This document shows positions 12,025-23,715 of a stretch of DNA of 64,000 nucleotides, piece after piece. Numbering within the stretch: position 1 is the stretch's first letter; every line of letters starts with the position of its first letter. The stretch lies in NCBI GenBank assembly GCA_035582835.1, contig JAYKAV010002945.1, forward strand, positions 594,234 through 658,233, in the 5' to 3' direction. The notes under the pieces were generated by a model. It worked only from the letters and a program-made list of their open reading frames with translations. It was not told the DNA's origin and ran no database searches. The stretch is from Phoebastria nigripes. Its lineage: Eukaryota; Chordata; Aves; Procellariiformes; Diomedeidae. The position numbers and the translations under genes were made by a program.

Positions 12025-15000
12025 ACTTCCATCTGACAGGTAGCCACTGTGATACAATATATATCAGTGTATATTTCTATCTGTGGAGAAGTCATGTCAG
12101 AAAATGAAATAACTCAGACAGCACTTGTAGGACAGGAAAGGACTAACTTTGCCCTTATCTTCCTCTCAGACATTGAGGATGAATGTCACTTGATTTGGGC
12201 TCCTGGTGACATAGACATTAAGAAGCTGTCAGCCTGTGAACCTTTCCACTCGTCCATTCCCCATCCATCTCATCACAGAGGGTGACTTAACTGCCAGTGC
12301 ATTTTCTCCANACACATATATATGTGCAGATGTCATTCATGTCCACACTCTCCCTAAAATAAGTTATGTGTCTAAATTAATTGGACCAGCTTGAGGGACT
12401 TGTCTGGACATAACAGTAGCAGATGACACAGGGAAGGTGACTCTTGCTGTATACTAGTACATCAGAAGGTATCTGCATCATTGTATTCACAAGGCACATA
12501 TACATACACACAGAGTACAAGTATACATATATCCACATAAGCACTCACCTATTAGTGCACAGTTCATACGCAAGATCAAATCCACCTCATCATGTCACTC
12601 CACGGGGGCAAAGTTACACTTTCTTTTTCTAGTCTTAGGGCAGCATGTTAATGCTCATTGAAAGATATTGCATCTCTGTCTCAATCTGTAGCAGCTTATT
12701 CTCACCTCTGTCAAATGTTGCTATTTCTGCTTTCTGCTTGGCATTTAAATTCTGCCTGCTTCTGTGATCTCACCTTCTCTTCAGATAATTTTGATATTCA
12801 TGCACAGTATGGAGCGAAGACGTGATTTCCTTCTGGATGGCCCCCTCCCTCCCCTTAATGGCAAAAAATGTTGATCTCTCTAAACCCCTGGGCTAAGTGG
12901 TATAATCTCCCCGGAGATGGTACTTCACCGTGTCTGAAACGGCTGCAGCCAATATCAGACTTGATCCTTATGTGCAAGAATTATTTTGCAGAACAGCTCA
13001 CAGAAGAACCATTAATTGGTCTCTACATATCCTTGTAGAGAAAAGTGTATTCACAGAGCTGTCAGAGGTGAATTGGCCTGAAAGTCCCCAAGATAATTAC
13101 TTTGCTGACATTTGTATCACAGCAGTGCTGAAGGGGCTCAGAAGGGCCAGGAAGGATGAATCACAAACAAACCTGATGGGTAACCCCTTAAATACTGGCA
13201 CAGCTTTATTTCTCACAGTATCCCTTCACTTAGGTGTTTCCAATATTGCTTCTACCAAGGCAGCATCTAAATATCAAACCTCTTTCTCAGCTGTTTTCAG
13301 TAAAATGTAAACTGGAGATGCTCCAGATTTGGACAGAGGTCTTTATTTCTTGCAGAGTATCAGTGGTACAGCACTTAGAAAACTGATTGAAGTTTTACAT
13401 TGCATGATGTGTAACTGCCTTCGTAGTCAGGAGATTTCTACAATCGTTGTTCATTTCCAATGGTGCAAAATTAGGAAAAGGGCAAGAAGGGACTTTGGAG
13501 TTCCTTAAGCATCTGAGCTCCTGCAGTGGCATGCTTACTTCTAGGGCCGTGTTCCCGCTGGGGACTTGAAGGTATAACTACCTGCATAAAGTTAGAGCAG
13601 TGAAACTTATGCATGCACACACATATCAACAACAGGTTATCCTCAGGAAGATTTATGCTGCTGTAATTCTACCAGTATTTTTTTCCTGGGTGGACAAACT
13701 CTAACTAGTAATCTGATGATCTATTGTTTACACCTGCTCTTCATTAAATGCTGTTGGCTTTTCATGCAATTCCACCTTGTGGAGGATGGCATCTTTAGAG
13801 AACTCATATTAACCAAGTACTGAAATCTATGCTCCCTTCCTTCCAGTTGCACACCTTTTAGAAGCTATACAGTTTTCTATCAGTAGATGGCCATGTCGTT
13901 TTACAGCTATTTTCCCCTTCCGATTCCTTGCGTTAAATGTTAGAAAGACAAAAGATCGTAGCTAGCCCAATGTGATCTCTTGAGGCTGCAAATTATTAGA
14001 GGCAAAGGAGTTCTATCTTTGCAGGGCAAGCACACCATGGAGCTTGTCAAAGCCTTTGGAAATGAGCTTCATATGAAAACAGGTGAGAAAAGTAAAAAAA
14101 CTCTCCCTATGAACAGTTCCTACCTCTCCAACCACAGGCCACTACCTGCACTTTCATTTGATCAAAATTATCTTGCTGTATCAAAGTCTAAACCAAAGAA
14201 CAACAGGATCCTTAAAAAAAAAAGCAACAACCAACCCATTGATCATAGTATTTCCATCACAAGGTCAGCCTTCTTTTAAAGACTTGTCAGGTTAGGTTTT
14301 TCTGTGTGCATTCAATAAGTATTCAGTATTAACTGCAACATTTTTTAATGATAAGGTCACAGTCAAATACCCATGACAAAAATATGGTCAGGCATCAGTA
14401 CAAGAGGACAACTAGGTGCTTTCAGATTCTAAAAACAATGAAAAACAGGAACTGGCTTTGGCATTTATTTTGCTCTGAATTGTACTGGCAAAAAGACTTT
14501 TCTGAAGACTGTTCCTCACACAAGTAAGTAAAATATCCAGTTGGTAATGTACTCAGCCGGGATTTGGGAAGCCCTGATCCAGATCTTTGGTTCCTGCTGA
14601 TCACAGATTCCATCCTAGGCCCAGAAAACCTTCTTAGGACAACTCTGAATCTAAGAAACATTTTCATGAAAAGGCCTGGTTATACTGACTTTCTTATGAA
14701 AATAGTTTGTTAAAAGTTACTGGTTAGTTCTACACTTAGGTCTCATCACCACTTATAAATAATACAGTAAGCGTCCCCAGTTCTGTCCAAGAATGCACAT
14801 TCCTGTACAACTAAAAGTTAGGTCTCAATTTAAAATAATGTTCTCTAGTTACAACGTAACATTATGCACTCCTCTACAAGATAAACAGGGGGTGTTATTC
14901 CATGGTACATAGAGAAACATATTTGGAGATCAGTTTCTCCATTTTATTACATAAACTTCACTCTAACATCATCGATGGACCTACCACTGATACAAGATAA

Positions 15001-15026
15001 CTGGTTTATCAGACAACTCACAACAA
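12025..15026. other. Unique sequence without a supported gene
   Basis: I see a short alternating CA/TA stretch near 12495-12535 and one undetermined base at 12311. A plus-strand open frame of 126 codons (12930-13310) has no recognisable domain and no splice context worth calling, and is read as chance. No named transposon is visible. Confidence 0.5.
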
Positions 15027-15210
15027 ACTCACAACAAACATTTTTTTAAGAACACAGAAAAGCAAATAAAGGAAGCAATTCACTTGGTAGATTTTTCTAA
15101 GCTCTGCTGAGTTACTACAAATTGCCACTAACGTACAACTTCTATTACAGACCTCTTTGGCAAGCTAGCCCTGTTTCCCACTCAGCTTTGACAGCCCCCT
15201 TCTCTCCCTG
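15027..15210 (+). repeat. 184-base direct repeat, copy 1
   Basis: This segment is repeated almost exactly at 15805-15988, 778 bases downstream in the same orientation. By eye I count about five substitutions in 184 bases, including C/T at 15035 and a CA/GT difference in the ACGTACAAC motif, so identity is about 97 percent. The match begins at ACTCAC and stops sharply after TCTCCCTG. The sequence has no coding frame and does not look like an LTR, since it lacks TG...CA ends and a primer-binding site. The high identity implies a recent event or an assembly artefact. Confidence 0.92.
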
Positions 15211-15804
15211 TGCAAAAGAAACTGCAATCACCATGAGCCCAGTCCTCTCCACTCCTTCCTCCCCCTCGCTAGCCACCCGCCCGCTCTGACCAAGAGTGCA
15301 CACTCGGCAGCATTAGGTACGGCAGGTACGCCGGGGCATGCATCACCCTCCACCTCTTCAAAGGGTGCAACCCAGCCGCTCCTGAGGCCGCACATCCAAG
15401 CTGGTAGCATGATAGGTGCAGGACAGGTTTCTGGGGTGGTCCTGAGGTTGTTTTCAGCTGTATTGTTTTCAGGTTGTGTTCATAGCTGTACAGTGTTACT
15501 AAGGCAAATTCTCATTTCTGTAGGCTGCAATTTTAATAATGTTAACATCTATAGTTTTATACACGTAACAACAACCTTCATAAGATGCAATTCAGGAAGC
15601 AAGATAGAACTTTATAGTATCACCTCAGGTGATACTTCCCACTACCTTCAATGTAACCACGTAAGCTACATAAGCCATGGTGCACTGTGCATTTTGTTTA
15701 CGGGGTGATGTCCTCAGAGTGTGTGGAAATCACATCATTGCACATGGGTCTGCCTTCATGTTAACATGTCTGGGCTTCCAGCTGCCAAATGGTGACAGCT
15801 GAGT
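15211..15804. other. 594-base CpG-enriched segment between direct repeats
   Basis: This block separates the two 184-base repeats. Its first part (about 15236-15400) is much richer in CpG than its surroundings, with nine CpG in about 170 bases, including CTCGCT, CCCGCC, TACGGC and CGCCGGGG. The second part is AT-rich and contains a 21-base near-perfect palindrome at 15616-15636. Open frames at 15228-15410 (minus) and 15409-15708 (plus) have no recognisable domain. It may be an insertion, the single-copy part of an incomplete tandem duplication, or a misjoined haplotype. Confidence 0.5.
15616..15636. repeat. 21-base near-perfect palindrome
   Basis: The arms AGTATCACCT and AGGTGATACT are exact reverse complements, 10 bases each, separated by a single C. 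It could be a symmetric protein-binding site or a cruciform-prone sequence. With a one-base spacer it cannot form a normal RNA hairpin loop without opening several pairs. No matching known motif is claimed. Confidence 0.85.
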
Positions 15805-15988
15805 ACTCACAATAAACATTTTTTTAAGAACACAGAAAAGCAGATAAAGGAAGCAATTCACTTGGTAGATTTTTCTAAGCTCTGCTGAGTTACTACAAAT
15901 TGCCACTAACGTGTAACTTCTATTACAGATCTCTTTGGCAAGCTAGCCCTGTTTCCCACTCAGCTTTGACAGCCCCCTTCTCTCCCTG
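15805..15988 (+). repeat. 184-base direct repeat, copy 2
   Basis: This is the second copy of the segment at 15027-15210, in the same orientation. It begins ACTCACAATAAAC and ends TCTCCCTG, after which the sequences of the two copies diverge completely. The presence of A-B-A, without a second B, argues against a simple tandem duplication of the whole A+B unit. Confidence 0.92.
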
Positions 15989-18900
15989 CAGGCTTTAAGG
16001 AACTCCACCACAGCAGAGACCTCACCTGCATGTACCACTTTGCCATGACCCTTTCACCCCTTACAGGATCTGCTGGAAATAAGCCCAAAGTTTCTTTGGA
16101 GGGGGCAAGAGGGGAGGAAGCCAGTCCAAATTACATTAAATAGATGCTAGTGTGGTACATTGAAAGATCCTCTACAGACAACTTTAACGTTATGTTTGTG
16201 ATCGACAACCAGATCCTACTGAAGCAGGCATTAGCACACAGACAAATGAGTCACACAAAACACTGTACAGGAGCCTCTTAAACTGTTGAGTAAAAGTGGT
16301 AAATCTTTCCCTAAAATAATCCAAACTTCAGATAAAATATAAGTTTGCAGAAACCCAAACCCCTCATTTATCTTCTTTATGGGGTATAGCCACATGCTGT
16401 CTGCATAGCGTCACATCAGTTGCAAGAAGGTGGTGAAGAGTCATGCCCAGTGTGCAACAACTGTTTGTTTCAGGAAAAAAACCAACCTGCCAATCGTCTT
16501 TGGATTCACTGTGGTCATAAATTACATTCCTGACTGGGAAATGTGCATGTGAGGTGGACTACTTCTATGATGTTAGGCAAAGCTATGTTTGCCCTTCTCC
16601 CTAAAGGTTTCCTCATGTTATGTTCCTATGGGAAATGCCACATCTATTAGTGGCAACAGATGAAGCATATTTCTGTTGGTCAGGTAGCAACACCAATGCC
16701 TTATGATACTCCCATCCCATGGGGAGCCTGACTGAGCGTGGGCTGTAGCTGTTTCTTGCCATTATGGCCCACAGTGGAGGAAGAGCAGTGAGGGAAACCC
16801 TACAACATATCACACTGCTCTGTAGGGTCTTTTATTAGAGGTCCTTTGGTGATCGCTTAAGGCAGGTTAACTTCAACAGGAGCTCGCTCTTTCTTCCCCA
16901 TCTCATTTCTGTTGACAATGCAGCAGGGACAGCCAAACAAATCTAGATGTCAGAAGAGTCCTAAATTGCTATCTTCTGCCAAGAAGCAAAATTGCTATGT
17001 TCTGATGTAAAGCTTTATTTCCACTCTGTCAATGACATACTATGGTTGCTGGTTAAGTCCAAAAGATTCATCAGCCACTTGAACTTGTAACCCAGCATTT
17101 ACCTTCTGAGACAAGCACCATTTTAACTGTTTGTTATTGTAACCTGCTGGGTACCCGTGAACTGCCATTCAGCCTCAGCTCTGGCAGGTGCAGCCCACCA
17201 GCTCCAGAAGCGGTTCTGCTCACACACGCAACAAGTGCTCTCAGTATACCAGGGCCAGGATTTTAACTGCGAGACTGTAACTGAAGCTCTTGAGGTTTTG
17301 TCTGAGGAGCTTTTGTAAGGGATGATTTGGAAGATGCTATTCAGTCTGGGCTTTGAACTCCCAAAGGGAGTATGTGCAGATTTTTCTTACCCAAGACAGA
17401 CATAAAAGCTTTCACAGCTCATGCCCACAGGAGGAGAAATGTGGTTATGAACTGTACTGTACACCTGCACACAAACTGCTTTGTCTCAACAAACACAGTT
17501 TCTTGCATGACCAGGAAATTAGCAGAACAATAACTGGGAAATAGTTTGACCCCTCTCCTCTCTGAAGAGGACCCATAACCTTTCATTACCAAGCTATTTC
17601 TTCTGGCTCAGTGCCCCTTGCAAAAACCTGCTCATTTCCTCCAAGTAAAGACAGTCATTAGGAGTAAGTTTCATACATCCTCCTGTTCATTCCAATTTGC
17701 ATTGTACATGTTATGTATACGTTGTAACTTCATCTGAACTGCCAGTTGCAGGACCATAGAGAGTCTGGGTAAAATTTTCAGAATGGTTTAGAACTGAACT
17801 TACAGAGGAATTCAGGACATTCAGCTCCCATGATTTTACTCTAAACGCCCTCCCACCCTGAATCTTTAAGCATTTATGAATTGAAATCCCCTTAATTGTC
17901 AGTAAGACATTGGACCTGTAGTCACGTTAGAAAATTTCCTCTGACGTTATTTTTATTTGACTTATTTCATATCTTCAACAACATTTACAAGCCACACATC
18001 TTTTAGGTAAAACACTTTTTAATTACCATTAGCTTCTCCAAAGAAGGCATCTGCAAGTGCATTTGCTTAGCCTTTCTATTTCTCAGTTGCAGTTTGTTCT
18101 TCATTCACTTGTCCCCTACTGTCTCAGTAGGTGCCTTCACTCTCCCTTGCTATCAACTACATGAAAACTGGACAACTTTTCCAAAATGTAAAAACAAAAA
18201 ATCGNGTGTAGTTTGAACCAATGGACTGTATTTGTTTTGATTGTACGTCAAAAGTAAGAATTTCCCACGTGAAGACATACATAATCCAAGCACAGGCAAA
18301 AGAGCTAGCAAATCCTAATTTCTACTTCAATTTCCCTAGCTCATCTTCAACATGTCTTTCATATTTCTGCTTTTCAGTTTCTGCAATACCAGGGGGAATA
18401 CTCAATTAATACCTCGTAAGAGTCAAGATTTGTAGTGTTTTGAAGGTAGCAAGTATTATTAAGCACTGTGCCACCTCAGTTATTCTATTATAAAACTTCA
18501 CCCTTACTTTCCTTTCCAATTTTCCTTCCCAAATAAGAAACACTTTCAGTGTTTTGGATGGAGACACAGTGGATTTACAAAATGTAGTGTTCTAAGTAAC
18601 ATCATGCAAAGCTATTATGATTTTTTCCATTCCCCCCCATCTATACACTTATTCTCTAGATGCTGTTTTTGGCATATCCAATAAAACTTGTAATTTCTGG
18701 AATGTACATTTTGTTTTACAGTTGTGGCACTTGGTGGGGAGAGCAGGGCTGATGACCTACTAGCTCTGTGGCTGATTATTTCAGCCAGTAAAACTCCAAC
18801 ATCTGTTTCTGTAATAAAAAGTCAGTAAGAGCAATGTAAATCATTTTCACCTTCATTTCTACAGGACTTTAAAATGCTGATCACCTCCAGTTCTGGTTCC

Positions 18901-21370
18901 GGTTCTGAAATAGGTTGCAGTAGCTGAATTGATGCTATGGAATGAGATCAGTAGTTACAACTGTCCAAAGGCCAATAGAGCATGCAACAAATGAAGAATC
19001 CCTTGGCTTTCTGGCCNGCTCAGGCAGTCAGATTGTACTAGATGGGGTTGGTGAAACCACTGGGTATAATTCAGCAGAAAAAAAAATATTTTCAGTTTAA
19101 CAAGACAACATGTTGATGGTCTGGTAGTACTATTCAGGGCATGCCTCGTGGAAAGCCAAATCTTCAGCTGGAATGCTTGTGAAAAGACAGAAATCCCACC
19201 CTAATCTGCCATGTTTTCAAAAAAGCAGTTATGATTTGCTTCCTTAATCCAAAAATATTTTTGTGGATGCAAAAAAATTCAATGAATAGCTAGTGGCCTA
19301 GGTGGGTGCTTAACTCAGAGATGCATTTGTTCTACTCCTACAGGAAGCCGCCGGCAGCATTCCCCTCATTCCAACAGGGGTTTGATTTGGCCCCAAGAAG
19401 ATAGGAGATGGTTTTGCATTGAGCAGTACTAACATGCAGGCGAAGGAGTCAGTGAAGGCCTGGTGCTAGGAGACCACTGGAATGCTGTTTGGAGGCTGAT
19501 CTTTGAAATGTTCCAGTTAAAACTTACTTACCTCTTTTCCTTTGAACTATTTCCTCCAGCTCCTTCCTCCATGGCTTTGAGCTAGCCAAGAGCATCCTCC
19601 AGTCATCTTAACCTATAACATCACTCTGCAGAATGTGGAAATGTTACGCACTTATAAAGTACTAGTTCAATAAAGCAGTTGGGTTTACATTGTTTAGATG
19701 CCTTGGTATTTAGCTATTTAACCCAGCACCCTCCCAGCTCACACACTATGATCATAATCTGCCTTGCTGGGGTAATTTAAAGTTGCATAAAGTAGATTTA
19801 TAACTGCAGCATCAAGGCACCTGCCTAATTCTGCTGGTAGTAGGAAGCTCTTAATCTCACCACAGCCAGTTTGGTGAAGCCCTTCAATTACTGAGATGTT
19901 GTTTAGCCATTACATCTCATGTCATAGGTGATTCCCATTGGTTATTTTTAATTCAGGACCCAGGTTGCTGCCTGGCTGCACAAGAAGCAGTGATACAACT
20001 GTGTAGGGGTGGAAGGGAGAGTTAGAATTACTTGAAAAGGTCTCAAAGGAAAAAATCTCCCATTTAGGATTGCCAAGGTATAGGCACAGCAAATGCAATT
20101 TTGAGTCTCAGTGCTGAGTGGCAGGAGTGGAACTTTCTCCTCCATTTCCTCACATCACTGTGCAAACTACCCACCACTCCATCTGCCCACTGGGTAGTGT
20201 GCCAGAATTAAAAGAGATTCCTATTAAACTGTGTGAAGCACCAAGTAGCAATAGTTTTCCATTGCTGTCCAGCCAGCCTAGGGTTGAGAAGGCAATCCAG
20301 GTTTGAGAGATTCAATTCTTTGGTCATCCAGCCCTTCTTGGTTTGTATTCAGATCATAAAAATCTCTTAAAATCAGTAGTAAGACACACATATATAAACT
20401 CCCTATGATAAAAAGACCAGAGTAAAATAACAGTTTACTGTGTTAGACAGCCGGGAAGAATTTATGGTATGTTTTGAAGTAAAACCTCTTCTATAAATGT
20501 AGGCTAATTAATCATCCATTCTTTTTATAAAGCTGTAATTCTGATGAATGTAGAGAAAATTGACATACAATAGTCTTAAAATATCAGGACCAAAAGTGTC
20601 ATATCTGGTCACATAGAGAACATCTCCTTCCCAGAGTATCTTAATTATTTCTTGGCTTACGCCATGCAACACTACTGACATCGAAAGGGCTGCACAGCAT
20701 GAAGCTGATGGTAGACCATTGCCACAAGGCGATTTGCACATTGATTCGTGGCATGGCAAATTGGAAGTATATGTCAGAGACAGCCTTGCTGTATTTCATC
20801 TTTGCATTTCCTTTCATCTCTCCTTAAAAATAAGAGCAGAACAAAATCTAGGGGTTTGTATATAGTACACATACATCAACCAAATGATCTTTTAATCCTA
20901 CCATAAATGTAATCTGGCAATTGAAAATTTGGCACTAAGAACATGAACAATTTCCTTTTCATTGCTAATGATGTGTCACTTTCAAATAGACCCAATCCTT
21001 TAAACACAGACAAATCAGATATGCCAGAGCTTAGCACCTGATGAGGAGTCTGCTCCTGATGGACCTACGTGCAATTTCAGTAGCAGGATGTGGCTGTATC
21101 TCAATCACTGAGCACAATTATTATGTGGTGTGTATGTTTCACTCATTCGTGTGAATCAATTAACACAAGAGAAACCACTTTTTGTGCAAGACTTCTGATG
21201 AGCAGATTCAGACTGACAACAGCAAAAATCCAAGTAACTTCAAACTACAGGACATTTTTCAGAAGAGTGAAAACATTGTAGTATAATAAATACTGAATTT
21301 TCCAGTTCATCAACTATACTGCAGGAATGAACAAGGATCTACAGAATATGCCTGTGCGTTGATATAGTGG
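15989..21370. other. Unique sequence without a supported gene
   Basis: No named repeat, RNA gene or credible exon is visible in these 5.4 kb. Undetermined bases occur at 18205 and 19017. All open frames here are under 70 codons, except one of 83 codons at 20508-20759 on the minus strand, which shows no domain. Confidence 0.5.
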
Positions 21371-21401
21371 GTTGTATGTGTGTGTGCATGTGCGTGTGCG
21401 T
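21371..21401. repeat. (TG)n-type imperfect microsatellite
   Basis: This is a run of about 30 bases of alternating TG with CG and CA interruptions (GTATGTGTGTGTGC followed by GTGCGTGTGCG). It is purine-pyrimidine alternating and therefore of Z-DNA type, but too short to mean much. Confidence 0.75.
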
Positions 21402-23604
21402 ACTCCAGAACACAGCTGCAGAGCAGGCAAGGGAAAACTGCCAACATCAGCTACCTACTTTCACTATTGCTCTAAATAAGATTTCCAGGGGTGAAATTTG
21501 AAGGTGGTGCCAGGGATTTTGGCACATGGCTTTTCTGAGGTTAGTATAATTTACCTAGCTAAATACCTGCACAGTGACCTGGTTTTACAATCCTTAGCCT
21601 TTTTTGTGTGTTTGACTTGCTGTTGCATTTTGATGTTGATGGTGTTATTGCACGGGTTCCCTAGTGAACAAATTTACATCCCAGTAAGGGGCACAGAGGT
21701 GACCCCTACAAGCCAGTCCTGCAGTCAGCAAGCAGTAGTTTGGCCCTTATCATCGCACCCAGAATAACTAGCCATGCCAAAATACAGAGATAATAAAGTC
21801 TTAAGGGAGTGTCTTAATGATTAGTTATGCTGCTTCCAGGAGCTAAGGCTGTATCTCTACATGGCACTACCTAGTACCAGGCAATAAGACTACTATGCCA
21901 AGCATCTCTGGCTATGACTAAGCACAGAGTTCCATGCATATGGACCTGAAGAATGCATGCCTAATATCAGAAAGAAAAAAAAGAAAAAGTAAAAGAAAAC
22001 AGCAGTGGTAGCAAAGATAAGGACAAATTCAACCAGTATTTGTATTTATCTGGACAACTACAACTTCAAAAAAACTGAGATAATTCCACCTACTTCAAGT
22101 CCCTCTGTCACGTTGGCACATACAATTGGAGATGCAGCTCAAGGTCAGTTAGAGAAAGGATGNACTCTTGGGTCAGAGACACAGGGTCTCCTAACATTTC
22201 ACTATCCATTAAAATATTCGATGGCCTATTCCTTTTAAACTTTGTGGTAGATGGAGTATTGGCAGTTTGCGGGCCATGCTACAGCTCCCTTAGCTTTTTG
22301 CATCAATTGACCCATGATTCAATCAGTCTCCGTATTAGCACAGGGGACCCAGTTTACGTTCCCTGTATGCATCCAGTGTCAGTGTCCCCTTCTCTGCACC
22401 ACTGATGAAATTTTTACTTCAACAACAAGGCTGCCAAAATGATTGCCATTAAGTGACTTTGTTCATGTTTGTCCAGATTTACCTGCTCATAAATGACAAG
22501 AAAATCTGGCCCATGATCTAAAAATGATAAATGAAACAGTGACAGCTTTAATTGCAGAGAAATTGCTGGTAGTACCTTCATTTTCTGCCACTCTCCAAAA
22601 TTTTGATTCATTCCTTGTAATCTGGATTTGTCAACACTACACTTTTCAAGCCATTGTCTCCTTTATCTCTCAATGCAATAATCTATCCTTGCCGCATGAG
22701 CTCCTCACAAATGCCAATACGGTAATAATAATAATCTTTGCTCTCAACTGAAAAGCAAGAACTAACATGCACTCTCAGGAATGTTTCTTGCAATTTAATT
22801 TTTGTAGCCCCCTGAAATGTGCTCTTACAGTTGATGATATTTGCTAGTTATGCCTCTGGGTTGAATTACAGCTTTTTGTAATAAGCCAGTAGCTATGCAT
22901 TATCAGGGATGTTTTTCATATATCGGAGACTGTTCTGACTTTGGGAGATATACCCCTAGCTACTTCTATTTAAAAAGAGTGGTGTCCAAACTTTGGAATA
23001 CTGGCAGCCTCATTAGCAAGTTCCCAGACCACTGTGAACCATGCCAAGTCAGTGAAGATATTGGTTCATTTTTGCAGCTTTGTTTATTATTATTCCTAGA
23101 GTCATGTCCTCTGCTTGCACTTTTGTCTTTTTCTGTTGCTCAGAAGCAATTGCTTATTTCAGATCAGCAGCAATGAAATCCTGGGGCTGATCAGCATTAC
23201 GTTTATCCTACCATTACAGGTTATCTTTTAGGATTCTGCTGAGCTCCTTTGGTTGCAAAAATGCATCTTGAGTACCACTACTGTTAAATAAAACAATAAG
23301 GGGAATTAAAAAAAAATTATTATTCTTCTCTCCACAAGGAACTTTCCTCCTTGGCATAGGAAAGCTCCTGCGTTTGACCAGGGGTGTGTGAGTAAACTAC
23401 CAATTTTATTCAAAAGCTGAAGCAGAAAGGTAGGGAGAAAACTAAGGAAAACTCAACATTTACATGTACTCTATTTTTTTTGCCTCAACAAATGAAAAGA
23501 AAAAGGAGAAATGTATTTTGTGTTGAAACAGATGTTCTGTTTAACTGGAAATAAAAAGCTTTCCTTTTGGGACATTTTTGGGAATGCCTTTGGAAACGAA
23601 AGCC
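21402..23604. other. Unique sequence without a supported gene
   Basis: I see nothing nameable. One undetermined base lies at 22163 and a four-unit ATA run near 22724. Open frames are all below 95 codons and lack domains. Confidence 0.5.
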
Positions 23605-23715
23605 CAGGTTTTCAGGACAGGCACAATGGGTTTCCCATGGGTTTGGCACTCGCTCTGGATCACTTCCCAGCTCTGCAATGAATACCTTAACCACCAAGAT
23701 ATCTCAGTCAGTCTT
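23605..23715 (-). repeat. Possible ancient tRNA-derived SINE remnant (MIR-like)
   Basis: Read in reverse, this segment has the layout of a tRNA-derived SINE head. A GCACTCGCTCTGGATCAC stretch and CCCAGCTCTGC are followed by CCTTAACCACCAAGATATC near 23685-23703, which resembles the complement of the A-box side of MIR-type SINEs. The match is loose and no body or 3' end can be followed. It could be chance. Confidence 0.3.

Noticed and set aside
12930..13310. 126-codon plus-strand open frame
   Set aside because: No domain, repeat or family resemblance could be seen. Treated as chance.
15027..15988. Solo or paired LTRs of an endogenous retrovirus
   Set aside because: The 184-base repeats do not begin TG or end CA. 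I see no primer-binding site or polypurine tract next to them, and the 594 bases between hold no retroviral protein.
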